A program made the position numbers and the translations under genes. 64,000 nucleotides of DNA from Halorubrum sp. JWXQ-INN 858 (GTDB lineage: Archaea; Halobacteriota; Halobacteria; Halobacteriales; Haloferacaceae): NCBI RefSeq assembly GCF_009806985.1, contig NZ_WUAX01000011.1, positions 186,001 through 250,000 on the forward strand. The letters run 5' to 3'. Below the pieces are notes generated by a model that ran no database searches, was not told the origin of the DNA, and was given only the letters and a program-made list of their open reading frames with translations. This document shows, in pieces, positions 16,214 through 25,026 of the stretch (positions within the stretch are counted from its first letter, which is position 1; the number at the start of each line of letters is the position of its first letter).

Positions 16214-16699
16214 ATGGTCGACGAGTCGGTCATCGCGGCGGCGGCGGGGCTGTCGGTGACCGCGAGCCTCCCGTTCCTGCTCTACGGCGCGTGGATCATG
16301 ATCGACGCCGAGACGGTGACGTGGAACGTGTTGACGCATCACTTGAAGTACATCGCCGTCGGGCTGTCGCTGACGACGGTCCCCGTCGTGACGTGGATGC
16401 TCCCGCGGATCCTCGGTCAGATGACCGGCGACGCGGTGATACACGCCTTCTTCGGGCTGCAAGCGTACGCGCTGCTCGTCTTCGCGCTCACGGGGATCGT
16501 TCGGATCTTCCAGGCGAAACACGGGTCCGGCGCGTATCACGACCCCGACGCCGACATCGACGACCTCCACGAGAACATGGGTCACTGGCGGAGCCGGCTT
16601 CGGGTCGGCGTCGCCGGCTTCATGATCCTCTGGCTCTGCGCGTGGGTGACCGGGCTCTACCGCTTTTATATCCTGCACCTCCTCCCAGCCCTCACGTGA
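16214..16699 (+). CDS. Four-helix membrane protein divergent from the cytochrome b operon
   Basis: A 161-residue protein with four hydrophobic helices (about residues 5-27, 44-65, 75-97 and 133-157). Histidines occur at HHLKYIAVG, VIHAFFGLQ and near the last loop, so heme binding is conceivable but unproven. It is transcribed divergently from the cytochrome b operon, with a GTTTTAC motif about 30 nt before the ATG. No family is recognised. Its neighbour on the other side is the cobalamin cluster. Confidence 0.75.
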   Translation: MVDESVIAAAAGLSVTASLPFLLYGAWIMIDAETVTWNVLTHHLKYIAVGLSLTTVPVVTWMLPRILGQMTGDAVIHAFFGLQAYALLVFALTGIVRIFQAKHGSGAYHDPDADIDDLHENMGHWRSRLRVGVAGFMILWLCAWVTGLYRFYILHLLPALT

Positions 16700-16863
16700 G
16701 TCCCGACCGGTCGGGGAGTCGTCGGAAGCGGAGATCTTCGGATCGGCGGTGAAGGATCGGAATCGGCGGTGAGATCGGGTCGATCGAGGATGAGGACGAC
16801 CGCCCGTCATCACCCGCCGCGACCGACAGCTTCAATCACGTTTTGACCGTATCCGTGCGTATC

Positions 16864-17484
16864 GTGGCAGTTACCTTCGACCTGTTCGGCACGCTCGTCG
16901 ACGTCGACTACCCGTCGGACCCGGCGGAAGTCGTCGCCCGCGAGCTGGAGTCGCGCGGCGTCGACGTCCCCGACGACTGGCACGTCGCCTACGGCGAACG
17001 CCACGTCGACGCGCCGCCGGGAGCGGAAGTCCCCCTGCCGGCCCACGTCGCGCGGGCGCTGGCGTCGCGCGGCGTCGACGCCCCGGGGAACGTCGCCCGG
17101 CACGCGGTCGTCGCCGCGTTCGATCCGAACGTCACCCGACGTGACGGGGCCGTGGAGGCGATCCGCGCGGCGGCGGCGCGCGGGCCGGTCGGCCTCCTCT
17201 CGAACTGTGCGGTGCCCGAGTTGGTCCCGCGGACGCTGATCCGCGCGGGGCTGCGCGGCGAGTTCGACGCCGTCACCACGAGCGTCGGCTGCGGCTGGCG
17301 GAAGCCACACCGGAAGGCGTTCGAGGCGGCCGCCGCGTCGCTCGACGTCGACCCGGCCGCGCTCACACACGTCGGCGACGACGCGACCGCGGACGGCGGC
17401 GTCGTCGAGGTGGGCGGGCGATTCATCGACGTGACGGAGACCCCGCTCACGGCGCTCGCCGGCGAGTTGGAGGCCGAGCCGTGA
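16864..17484 (+). CDS. HAD-superfamily hydrolase
   Basis: A 206-residue phosphatase-like protein. The nucleophile motif DLFGTLVD is at residues 6-13, the Thr/Ser motif GLLSNCAVPE follows near 115, the Lys motif is GCGWRKPHRKAFE, and HVGDDATADGG supplies the acidic motif. GTG at 16864 was chosen (protein begins as MAVTFDLFGTLVD); other possible starts are GTG 16855 and TTG 16843. It overlaps cbiB by 4 bp and thus belongs to the cobamide operon. It could be the phosphatase that removes the 5'-phosphate of an intermediate in nucleotide-loop assembly (inference); substrate cannot be seen from sequence. Confidence 0.85.
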   Translation: MAVTFDLFGTLVDVDYPSDPAEVVARELESRGVDVPDDWHVAYGERHVDAPPGAEVPLPAHVARALASRGVDAPGNVARHAVVAAFDPNVTRRDGAVEAIRAAAARGPVGLLSNCAVPELVPRTLIRAGLRGEFDAVTTSVGCGWRKPHRKAFEAAAASLDVDPAALTHVGDDATADGGVVEVGGRFIDVTETPLTALAGELEAEP

Positions 17485-18422
17485 GCCTCGCGGCGGGGGG
17501 TGCCGTCGCGCTCGCCGCCGCCCTCGACCGAACCGTGGCCGAGCCGCCGGCACGCGTCCACCCCGTCGCGTGGCTCGGCCGCGCCGTCGCCGCCGTCGAC
17601 GAGCGCGCACCCGACACTCGTTTCGTCGGTGTGGCGGTCGCGGCGGTCCTCCCCCTCGCGTTCGCCGGGCTCGCGTGGGGGAGCGTGCACGCCGTCGCAT
17701 CGCTCGACGCGCGGCTCGCCGCCGTCGTCGCCGCCGGGGTCCTGTTCGGCTGCTCGAGCCATCGACTGCTGACCGACGTCGCGAGCGACGTCGTCGCCCT
17801 CACGGACACGGACCTCGAGATCGCACGCGACCGGCTCCGGGCGCTGGCCGGGAGGGACGCGGGCGGGTTGAGCGCCGGGGAGGTCCGGTCGGCCGCGGTC
17901 GAGAGCGCCGCCGAGAACCTGGCCGACGGCCTGATCGCCCCGCTGTCCGCGTTCGCCCTCGTCGCGGTCGTCGCGGAGGCGACGGGGGTGGCCACGACGG
18001 GAACCCTCGCGCTCGCGGCGGGCGCGGCCGCGTGGGTGAAGGGAGTCAACACCCTCGACTCGATGCTGGGGTATCCCCATCGCCGGGCCGGGTGGGGGCC
18101 GGCCCGGCTGGACGACGCGGTGATGTGGATCCCCGCGCGGATCGCGGCGCTGCTTCTCGCCGTCGTCGGGCGGCCGACGGCGGTCGTCACTACTCTCCGG
18201 CGAGCGCGGACCGCGGCCCACGAGCCGTCCTCGCCGAACTCCGGCTGGCCGATGGCGACGGCCGCGGCGGTGCTCGACGTCCGGCTCGAGAAACCCGGCG
18301 CGTACGTCCTGTTCGACGGCCGTGATCTTCCCACGAGCGCCGCCGCGCGGGACGGGGTCCGGCTCGTCTCCCGTGCGGGCTGGCTGGGGGTCGCCCTGAC
18401 CGTGGCGGTGGTCGCGCTATGA
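17481..18422 (+). CDS. cbiB: Adenosylcobinamide-phosphate synthase CbiB
   Basis: A 313-residue membrane enzyme that attaches aminopropanol (or its phosphate) to adenosylcobyric acid. Family motifs: ALDRTVAEPPARVHPVAWLG at the N terminus, SAAVESAAENLADGLIAPL, KGVNTLDSMLGYPHRRAGWG and LDDAVMWIPARIAA. Length is normal. It starts with GTG inside the HAD gene end (4-bp overlap) and ends overlapping cobS by 4 bp, so the three are co-translated. In archaea this step follows cobinamide salvage through CbiZ, which is encoded 3 kb downstream. Confidence 0.95.
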   Translation: MSLAAGGAVALAAALDRTVAEPPARVHPVAWLGRAVAAVDERAPDTRFVGVAVAAVLPLAFAGLAWGSVHAVASLDARLAAVVAAGVLFGCSSHRLLTDVASDVVALTDTDLEIARDRLRALAGRDAGGLSAGEVRSAAVESAAENLADGLIAPLSAFALVAVVAEATGVATTGTLALAAGAAAWVKGVNTLDSMLGYPHRRAGWGPARLDDAVMWIPARIAALLLAVVGRPTAVVTTLRRARTAAHEPSSPNSGWPMATAAAVLDVRLEKPGAYVLFDGRDLPTSAAARDGVRLVSRAGWLGVALTVAVVAL

Positions 18423-19372
18423 GGGGCGGCAGCGGAAACGACGGAATCGACGGCGGGGGAAACGACGGAGACGACGGCAGCGGAAACGACGGCGATGACG
18501 GCGATGACGACGATCGCGACAGTGACGGCGACAGCAACGGCGCCGACGCCACCGGTACCGACGACGTCCGTTCCGAGGTGACGCCTCCGAGCGGACCCGC
18601 CCGCCCGGTTCCGGCGTTGCGTGGCGCGATCACCTTTCTCACGCGGATCCCCGTCCCTGGCGGCCGGCCGGCCGACTGGGACTCGTTCCGGCGGTCGCCG
18701 TGGACGTTGCCGGTCGTCGGCGCGGTCGTCGGCGTGCTCGCCGGGCTGGCGTTCCTCGCTCCCTCCCCGTGGACCGCGGCGGCGCTCTACCTCGTCGCGC
18801 TGTACGTCGTCGGCGGGGTCACCCACGCCGACGGGCTCGCCGACCTGGGCGACGCCGTCGCCGTCCACGACCCGGAGCGCCGGGGGGCGGTCCTGAAGGA
18901 CTCGGCGCTCGGCGTCGGCGGCGCGCTCGCGCTCGGGGTGACGCTCCTCGCCACGACCCTGGGGGCGCTCGCGCTGGCGACGGGCTTCGCCGGCGGCGCG
19001 TCCGGCGTCGGAACCGTCGCGTTCCGGGTCGTGCTCGCGGCCGAGGTCGGCGCGAAGGCCGGGATGGCGCTCCTGGTCTGTCTCGGTCGGCCGGCCCACG
19101 AGGGGCTCGGGGCGGCGTTCGCGACCGCGGTCGGCCCGGCGTCGCTGGTCCCGGTGGCGCTGCTGTCGGCGACCGTCCTGCTCGCCCCGCCGGCCGGGGC
19201 GTTCCGGGTCGTGCTCGCGGCCTTACTCGCCGGGCCGGCCGTCGCGCTCCTGCTGCTCGTTCGCGTGCGTCCGTGGCTCGGCGGGGTCAGCGGCGACGTC
19301 CTCGGCGCGGCGAACGAGCTCGGCCGTGCCGTCGCGCTCCACGCGGGGGTGATCGCGTGGGCGATCGTCTGA
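18419..19372 (+). CDS. cobS: Adenosylcobinamide-GDP ribazoletransferase CobS
   Basis: A 317-residue integral membrane enzyme that joins AdoCbi-GDP to alpha-ribazole (phosphate) to finish the cobamide. The catalytic region is recognisable from ITFLTRIPVPGG (about residue 71) and GGVTHADGLADLGDA, the metal-binding HxDGLxD motif. The first 60 or so residues are an acidic, Gly/Asp/Asn-rich low-complexity stretch absent from typical CobS (NDGDDGSGNDGDDGDDDD). The start ATG overlaps cbiB by 4 bp; an internal start closer to the domain cannot be ruled out. Confidence 0.93.
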   Translation: MRGGSGNDGIDGGGNDGDDGSGNDGDDGDDDDRDSDGDSNGADATGTDDVRSEVTPPSGPARPVPALRGAITFLTRIPVPGGRPADWDSFRRSPWTLPVVGAVVGVLAGLAFLAPSPWTAAALYLVALYVVGGVTHADGLADLGDAVAVHDPERRGAVLKDSALGVGGALALGVTLLATTLGALALATGFAGGASGVGTVAFRVVLAAEVGAKAGMALLVCLGRPAHEGLGAAFATAVGPASLVPVALLSATVLLAPPAGAFRVVLAALLAGPAVALLLLVRVRPWLGGVSGDVLGAANELGRAVALHAGVIAWAIV

Positions 19373-20136
19373 ACGACGCGGACCGTGTGGGCGATTCGGG
19401 GCGTGTCGGCGATGTGGGGCGTGTCGGCGATGCGGGGCATGCCGGTGACGCGGGGCATGCCGACGGGCCGGCGACACCGCCCCGCGAGGCCGTCCTGTTG
19501 TGCGGCGGCCGCGGCACCCGGCTCGGCGGCGAGACGGAGAAGCCGCTGGTCAGGGTCGGCGGTCGACCGATGATCGACCGCGTGCTCGACGCGCTCGCCG
19601 GGAGCCGAGTCGAGCGGGTGGTCGCAGTTGCCTCGCCCCACACACCTGCGACGGTCGCACGCCTCGACGGGCGGCTCGCCGACGCGGTGGCGGTCCCGCT
19701 CGAGGTGGTCGTCGGGTCCGGCGAGGGGTACGTCGCCGACCTCCGGCGCGGGCTCGACGCCGTCGACGGTCCCGCAGTCTCCGTCGTCGCCGACCTCCCG
19801 CTGCTCCGCGCCCGCGACGTCGACGACGTCGCCGCCCTATCGGTCTCGCTGGCGGACGGCTCGTCGGGACCGTGCTCGGAGTCGACGTCCCCGTGCTCGG
19901 AGACGACGTCGCCGCGTTCGGTGTCGGTGTGTGTCCCGGCCGCGACGAAGCGCGACCGTGGCGTGAGCGTGGACACCTCGTTCGTCCACGACGGCCGGAC
20001 GGTCGCGCCCGCCGGACTGAACGTCGTCGGGGACGGCGACGACGAGGTCGTCGTGTGGGAGCGCGGGTCGGTCGCGGTCAACGTGAACCGGCCGGCGGAC
20101 CTGGCCGCCGCCCGCGAGCACGTTCCACGGGAATGA
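19357..20136 (+). CDS. cobY: GTP:adenosylcobinamide-phosphate guanylyltransferase CobY
   Basis: The archaeal nucleotidyltransferase that makes AdoCbi-GDP (non-orthologous replacement of CobU). The nucleotide-binding loop LLCGGRGTRLGGETEKPLV, then VGGRPMIDRVLDAL, and the metal motif VVADLPLL are clear. About 50 N-terminal residues before the domain are built of an 18-bp repeat (VGDxGR/AGDAGH). GTG 19357, overlapping cobS by 16 bp, is the likeliest start but internal GTG codons at 19387 or later are possible. A Ser-rich insert (SSGPCSESTSPCSETTSP) follows VSLAD. Confidence 0.88.
   Translation: MGDRLNDADRVGDSGRVGDVGRVGDAGHAGDAGHADGPATPPREAVLLCGGRGTRLGGETEKPLVRVGGRPMIDRVLDALAGSRVERVVAVASPHTPATVARLDGRLADAVAVPLEVVVGSGEGYVADLRRGLDAVDGPAVSVVADLPLLRARDVDDVAALSVSLADGSSGPCSESTSPCSETTSPRSVSVCVPAATKRDRGVSVDTSFVHDGRTVAPAGLNVVGDGDDEVVVWERGSVAVNVNRPADLAAAREHVPRE
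19385..19456. repeat. 18-bp tandem repeat in the cobY 5' part (4 copies)
   Basis: Units at 19385, 19403, 19421 and 19439, then a partial copy. The unit is in frame (six residues) and forms an acidic Gly/Asp/Val linker before the catalytic domain. Confidence 0.93.
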
Positions 20137-20219
20137 CGGCTCCAAACCCTCGAGAACCACGATCCCACAGTTCCGGAAGCCGCAGGATTTAGTAGTCTTG
20201 CCGGCATTCCACTGAGGAT

Positions 20220-21230
20220 ATGGACCCGAACGCGCTGGACGACGTGAACCGCGTTCCACACGGCGGGACCGACGACCCGCGCGTGATCGATTTCAGCGCG
20301 AACACCAACCCGGAACGGCCGCCGGGTGTCGCACCCGTCTACGACGCGGCGCTGTCGGTCTCGCGCCGCTACCCGGCCGACGACTACGGCGAGTTCCGCT
20401 CGGCCGCGGCCGCGTACGTCGGCTGTGAACCGAAGGAAGTGATCCCGTCGGCGGGCGCGATGGACGGGATGCGGCTGCTGTTCTCCGTCTCGATCGGCGA
20501 GGGCGACGCCGTGCTCGTTCCCGAACCTTCCTTCGGCGAGTACGAGCGCGAGATCCGCCTGCAGGGGGCGACGCCGGTGGGGATCGCTCACGACGAGGTG
20601 GTCGAGGTCGACGACCCGAGCGAGTACGACATGGTCGTCGTCTGCAACCCGAACAACCCGACCGGCGAGACGGCGGAGACCTGTGACCTGCTCGCGCTCG
20701 CGGAGCGCTGCCGTGTGGCCGGGACGACGCTGTTCGTCGACGAGGCGTTCCTCGATTTCACCCCGCGGGCATCGCTCGCGGGCGAGCCCGGCGTCGTCGT
20801 CGCGCGCTCGCTCACGAAGATGTTCGGCCTCCCCGGGCTCAGGGCGGGGTTCCTCGCCGCGACGGGACGGCTTCGGGACCGGCTCGACGCGGCGCGGGTA
20901 TCGTGGGGGCTGTCGACGCCGGCGACGGCCGTCGGCACCCACTGTCTCGAGCAGGAGGCGTTCGTCGAGCGCACCCGCGAGCGCGTCGCCGAGGAGCGCG
21001 ACCGGATGGCGACGCGGCTCTCCGCCCGCTGGGACGTCTACCCGTCGGACGCTCCCTATCTGCTGTTCGACGTCGGGGCGGACGACCCCGACGACGTGCT
21101 CGACGCCGCCCGCGAGGCGGGGGTCGTCCTCCGGGACGCCCGGACGTTCAACCGGCTCGACAACCACCTCAGGACCGCGGTGCGCCGCCCGGCCGAGAAC
21201 GACCGGCTGCTCGACGCGCTCGCGGTATGA
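20220..21230 (+). CDS. cobD: L-threonine-O-3-phosphate decarboxylase-like aminotransferase (CobD/CobC)
   Basis: A 336-residue PLP enzyme of fold type I related to histidinol-phosphate aminotransferase. FSANTNPERPP at residues 25-35 is the cobalamin-type N terminus. CNPNNPTGE lies at 142-150, DEAFLDF at 174-180, and Lys200 in SLTKMFGLPGLR is the Schiff-base lysine. It makes aminopropanol phosphate from threonine phosphate for CbiB. It starts a second transcript: an AT-rich GGATTTAGTAG lies about 33 nt upstream. Its ATGA overlap couples it to cbiZ. A pure histidinol-phosphate aminotransferase is less likely given the neighbours. Confidence 0.87.
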   Translation: MDPNALDDVNRVPHGGTDDPRVIDFSANTNPERPPGVAPVYDAALSVSRRYPADDYGEFRSAAAAYVGCEPKEVIPSAGAMDGMRLLFSVSIGEGDAVLVPEPSFGEYEREIRLQGATPVGIAHDEVVEVDDPSEYDMVVVCNPNNPTGETAETCDLLALAERCRVAGTTLFVDEAFLDFTPRASLAGEPGVVVARSLTKMFGLPGLRAGFLAATGRLRDRLDAARVSWGLSTPATAVGTHCLEQEAFVERTRERVAEERDRMATRLSARWDVYPSDAPYLLFDVGADDPDDVLDAAREAGVVLRDARTFNRLDNHLRTAVRRPAENDRLLDALAV

Positions 21231-22030
21231 GCGACCGCGGCTTCGACGTCGACGTCGCCGACGGGGTGTGTCGGTTCGCTCGACCGGCCGGCCCCGTTCG
21301 GTTCCTCTCGACCGGCTTCGACGGCGGCGTCCGGACCTCCGACGCCGCGTACAACGTGACCGTTCCCGAGGGGTGGGGCGACGAGGGGGCCCGTGACCTC
21401 CGGGCGTACGTGGAGGGGCGGGCCGCCGCCGCGGGGTTCGCGATCGGATCCACCGATCCGGGACTGCTCACCGGCGTCGACCAGCGACACGCCCGGGTCG
21501 CGCGCCTCGGGACGGTCACCGCCGTTTCGACCGCCGGGGTGTCGAACCCGGCCGCGCTTCCCGTGGCGGGGTCGGCCCGCCGCGACGCGGCCGCTCATGA
21601 TGCGGTCGCTCAGGATGCGATCGCTCGTGACGCGACCGATCGCGACGACGGCGAAGGGAATGCCGACCGCCGCCATCCGCCGGTCGGGACGGTGAACCTC
21701 CTCGTCGGGACGACCCGCGACCTCGCGCCCGGGGCGCTCGCGAACCTCGTCGCCGTCGCGGCGGAGGCGAAGGCGGCGACGTTGCTCGCGACGACCGGCT
21801 TCCCGGGGACGACGAGCGACGCGATCGTCGTCGGGTCCAACCCCGGCGGGGAGCCGACCGAGTTCTCGGGGTCGGCGACGGCCGTCGGGGCGAACGCCCG
21901 CGCGTGCGTCCGTGACGCCCTGGTCGCGTCGCTCGGCTCGCGATACGAGGACGGTGGGGTGCCGGGATCCGTCGCCGACGCGAAACACGGGGTCGTGACG
22001 GATCGCCGCGCGGACGTCTCCCGCCGCTGA
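21227..22030 (+). CDS. cbiZ: Adenosylcobinamide amidohydrolase CbiZ
   Basis: A 267-residue archaeal enzyme that cleaves aminopropanol from salvaged adenosylcobinamide to return adenosylcobyric acid. The body motifs are RFLSTGFDGGVRTSDAAYN, GLLTGVDQRHARVA, AVSTAGVSNPA, GTVNLLVGTTRDLAPGAL and TTGFPGTTSDAIVVGS. A loop of about 30 residues (ARRDAAAHDAVAQDAIARD) between the two halves is low complexity. It overlaps cobD by 4 bp. With cbiB, cobS and cobY it completes cobinamide salvage. Confidence 0.95.
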   Translation: MSDRGFDVDVADGVCRFARPAGPVRFLSTGFDGGVRTSDAAYNVTVPEGWGDEGARDLRAYVEGRAAAAGFAIGSTDPGLLTGVDQRHARVARLGTVTAVSTAGVSNPAALPVAGSARRDAAAHDAVAQDAIARDATDRDDGEGNADRRHPPVGTVNLLVGTTRDLAPGALANLVAVAAEAKAATLLATTGFPGTTSDAIVVGSNPGGEPTEFSGSATAVGANARACVRDALVASLGSRYEDGGVPGSVADAKHGVVTDRRADVSRR

Positions 22031-22105
22031 ACGCGCGCGAACACCGTCGAACACACCCAAACGCCGCCAAACACACTCGAAGGCCAAACCGACGAGGGTC
22101 ACCGG

Positions 22106-23080
22106 TCACGAGTCGCCGGCGTTCGGACCGTCCGAACCCTGGCCGTCCGCGTCCAGTCCGTCCGCGTCCAGTCCATCCGCGTCCAATCCGTCCGCGCCGG
22201 GACCATCCGCACCCGATCCAGCCTCACCCCAGTCGGCCGCCACCCGCCCGTCCGCGACGAGCTTCCGGACGTGTGCGACGACCGTCCCGCGCGCGAGCGC
22301 CTCGACGCCGGTCAGGTCCTTGTCGTAGGCGGCGTCGACGACGGTGGCAACGTCTCCCGCACCGCCCTCGATCGCCGCGAGCACCCGTCGCTCGCGGTCG
22401 AGTCGGTGCCTAACGAGTCGGTCGCAGGTCGCACCCGGGTCCTCGATCGGCGGGCCGTGGCCCGGATACAGTCGGGCCGCGTCGAGTCCCCGAACCCGCT
22501 CGAGGCTCTCGAGGTACGCCGAGAGGTCGCCGTCGGGGACCGCGACGGCGACGCTGCCGGTCGCGAACGCGAGGTCGCCGACGAGGACCGTCCGCGCCCC
22601 GGGGTCGTCGCTTGCGGAACCCACGTCCCCCGTCCCGCCGCCCTCCGGCACGACGAACGCGACGTGATCGGGCGCGTGGCCCGGGGTGTCGAGCGCGATC
22701 ACGTCGCGTCCCCCGATCGCGTCCCCGTCGCGGAACGTCGCGTCCGGGTCGCACCCGGTCGCCGCGCGGAACCGGTCGACGTGGTCCGCGTGGGCGTGGA
22801 CCGTCGCCCCCGTCCGCTCGGCGTAGGTCGCGACCGCTCCGACGTGGTCCGTGTGGGTGTGCGTGACCGCCACCGCGTCGACCGGGTTCCCCGCCGCCTC
22901 GACGGCGGCGACCGCGTCGTCGAGTCCCGGGGTTCGGGCGGCCGGGTCGACGAGGAGCGTCCCGGCGGCCGAGCGGACCAGATACGCGTTCGTCGACCCG
23001 CCGGGGACTCGCGCCTCGACGGGGACCCGAACGCGACTGACCCGGCCCGCGTCGGGCCCGTCCGCCACCTCGGGACCCAT
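22106..23080 (-). CDS. Metallo-beta-lactamase-fold hydrolase
   Basis: A 324-residue protein with the binuclear zinc signature THTHTDHVG (His74, His76, Asp78, His79). Further ligands are in TPGHAPDHV and in the second-sphere YPGHGPPI. A winged-helix-like C-terminal segment (AAYDKDLTGVEALARGTVVAHVRKL) resembles LACTB2-type nucleases and hydrolases. The last 35 residues are a five-residue tandem repeat (LDADG) tail. Its ATG shares a base with the radical SAM stop (TGATG), so the two genes are co-transcribed and it is the downstream partner. Substrate unknown. Confidence 0.88.
   Translation of the reverse strand: MGPEVADGPDAGRVSRVRVPVEARVPGGSTNAYLVRSAAGTLLVDPAARTPGLDDAVAAVEAAGNPVDAVAVTHTHTDHVGAVATYAERTGATVHAHADHVDRFRAATGCDPDATFRDGDAIGGRDVIALDTPGHAPDHVAFVVPEGGGTGDVGSASDDPGARTVLVGDLAFATGSVAVAVPDGDLSAYLESLERVRGLDAARLYPGHGPPIEDPGATCDRLVRHRLDRERRVLAAIEGGAGDVATVVDAAYDKDLTGVEALARGTVVAHVRKLVADGRVAADWGEAGSGADGPGADGLDADGLDADGLDADGQGSDGPNAGDS
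22144..22213. repeat. 15-bp tandem repeat in the 3' end of the metallo-beta-lactamase gene
   Basis: About five imperfect copies of a 15-bp unit encoding (G/L)(A/D)ADG-type pentapeptides at the C terminus. In frame. Confidence 0.85.
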
Positions 23081-24903
23081 CAGATCCCGCGGCCGAGGGT
23101 CGACTCCGTGACCCCCGTCCCGGGGCCGGCCGCGGTCCGGTCGAACCCCTCGGCGTCGGCTCCGGGGATCGGCGCGTCGACGTCGCCCGCGACCGCGAAC
23201 CGGGTGAGGTCGGCGACCCCCGCGTCGACGTCGGCGACCGTCCCGTACGGCCGGCCGACGACGATGTCGCCCGCCGTCCCGCGGTTGATCCCGGGGATCG
23301 CGGTGAGCTCGGCCATCGACGCGGCGTTGACGTCGATCGGGTACGGGACGCCGGTGACCGACCGGTAGCCGTGGTCCGTGATCGCGACGTCGAGGGCGGT
23401 CCCGAGCTCGCGCTCGCCGGGGACGGCGACGAGGAGCGCGTACGTGCCCAGCTGTCGGCCGAACGTCTTGCCGTCCTGGTGGTACTCCAGGTGGACGTCC
23501 GGGAGGACCGTTCCCGGCGGGACGACCCGGTCGAGCATCGGGTTGTCGATCGTCTCGCGGACCTCGCGTTTGTACGCCTTGAACTGCCGTTTGTGGTCGT
23601 GAGCGATCTCCGCGCCCGTCTCCGCCATCTCCGTGCCGGCGAACGCCATCACCTGTCGGATGTTGATCCGGCGGAGCATCAGCCCCTCGTCGTAGACGGT
23701 CTGGAGGAACCGTTTGTTGTGCTCGAACGTCTCCTCACGCTCGCCGGTCAGCCCGTGCACGAGGTTGATCCCGGGCAGGAGCTTCGGGAGCCGCGGCGAG
23801 GCGTCCGGGCCCGTGGAGGGGCCGCGGCGGAGCCCGTCGTCGTCCGGGGGGTCGCCGGGACGCCAGCCGCCCTCCTCGTTGACGACGCGGACCGCCTCCA
23901 GACACTCCGCGGCGGAGACGAGCAGGTTGTTCTCCTCACGAACGACCGGATCCGCGGACTCGAGGCCGAACGCGGCCGTGTCGCCGGGGGTGTTGTGCTC
24001 GGCGATGACGCGGATCGCCTCGCGGGACCGCTCGGGGTACTCCGTGATCGTCACGGGGTTCATGTTGTCGAGGTGAAGCGTCTCCAGGTCGGGAGCGACC
24101 GTGCGGATCCCGCCGTACAGCTCGCGGAGCGCGTCCGGGTTCGGGGCCTCGCCGTCCCCGCCGAACGCGAGGATGTCCGCCTGTCGGCCGAGCCGGAAGT
24201 GTGCGACCCCCCTGTCCGAGAGCGCGTCGACCTCGTCGACGACCGAGCGGGCCGCGCGGAACGCGGGGTTCCCGTACAGCGGCTCGGTGCAGAACGAACA
24301 GCGGTACGCACAGCCGCGGGAGGTCTCCATCTCGCAGATGAGGTAGTCGGGGTGGTTCGGGTGCTGTTCGACGACGAACGCGCCCGCCGCGGCCCAGCGG
24401 TCGACCTCCGCGTTGTCGCGCATGCGGTCGCCGAACCCCTCGAGCCCGTTCGCGACGAGGTCGTACGCGGCGGCCTCGACGTCGCCTTTCGCGACGAAGT
24501 CGTAGTCGAGGTCGTCGCGCTCCGTCTCCTGTGCGCCCGCGTTCTCCTCGCCGACGCCGAACCGCACGGGCCCGCCGAGCAGGGTGACGCCGTCGGCGGT
24601 CCAGCCGAGTTCGCGCACCTCGTCGGGCTCCGCGGGGGTCCCGCCGACGTACTTGCCCGGGACGGTCATCCCGCCGACGTAGACGAACAGGTCCGCGTCG
24701 GCGACGTCGGCGTGTTTGCCCCGATCCTCGCGCAGTTCGTCGATCGTGTGGTAAGTGATCGACGGCTCGGGAACGCCCGCGTCGACGAGCGCGCCGGCCG
24801 TGTACCGCGGGTACGTCGAGAGGTACGGCGGCACCCCGAAGTGCGCCGGCTCGTCGACGTACCCGTCGACGATCGTAACCGAGAGGTCGGCCGGGTCAGT
24901 CAT
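23080..24903 (-). CDS. Radical SAM protein with N-terminal B12-binding-like region and HhH motif
   Basis: A 607-residue enzyme. Residues 1-150 resemble a cobalamin-binding-type Rossmann domain. The radical SAM cluster motif is CAYRCSFC (Cys198, Cys202, Cys205), followed by a typical TIM-barrel run (DNMNPVTITEYP, NTPGDTAAFGLESADP). The C-terminal region has PIDVNAASMAELTAIPGI, a helix-hairpin-helix motif at about 540-565, which usually contacts nucleic acid. It looks like the archaeal MJ1487-type radical SAM family; the reaction is not known to me. Start: ATG 24903. The open frame continues upstream to 25476 but overlaps the convergent-side gene and has no promoter, so it is not used. Confidence 0.88.
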   Translation of the reverse strand: MTDPADLSVTIVDGYVDEPAHFGVPPYLSTYPRYTAGALVDAGVPEPSITYHTIDELREDRGKHADVADADLFVYVGGMTVPGKYVGGTPAEPDEVRELGWTADGVTLLGGPVRFGVGEENAGAQETERDDLDYDFVAKGDVEAAAYDLVANGLEGFGDRMRDNAEVDRWAAAGAFVVEQHPNHPDYLICEMETSRGCAYRCSFCTEPLYGNPAFRAARSVVDEVDALSDRGVAHFRLGRQADILAFGGDGEAPNPDALRELYGGIRTVAPDLETLHLDNMNPVTITEYPERSREAIRVIAEHNTPGDTAAFGLESADPVVREENNLLVSAAECLEAVRVVNEEGGWRPGDPPDDDGLRRGPSTGPDASPRLPKLLPGINLVHGLTGEREETFEHNKRFLQTVYDEGLMLRRINIRQVMAFAGTEMAETGAEIAHDHKRQFKAYKREVRETIDNPMLDRVVPPGTVLPDVHLEYHQDGKTFGRQLGTYALLVAVPGERELGTALDVAITDHGYRSVTGVPYPIDVNAASMAELTAIPGINRGTAGDIVVGRPYGTVADVDAGVADLTRFAVAGDVDAPIPGADAEGFDRTAAGPGTGVTESTLGRGI

Positions 24904-25026
24904 GCGCCGCCGTAGTCGGCCGAGACGGAAAACGCGTGCGGATGGTCGGTCCGGCCGGTCCGGTCGATCCGCCGGTTCAGTCCGTTCGACCGCACCCTTA
25001 AGGGACGCCGAGGAGACGTCTCGGGC

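Noticed and set aside
16700..16863. Cobalamin riboswitch before the HAD-cbiB operon
   Set aside because: Only about 160 bp with short GGATCGG-type direct repeats and no B12-box-like sequence or long helices.
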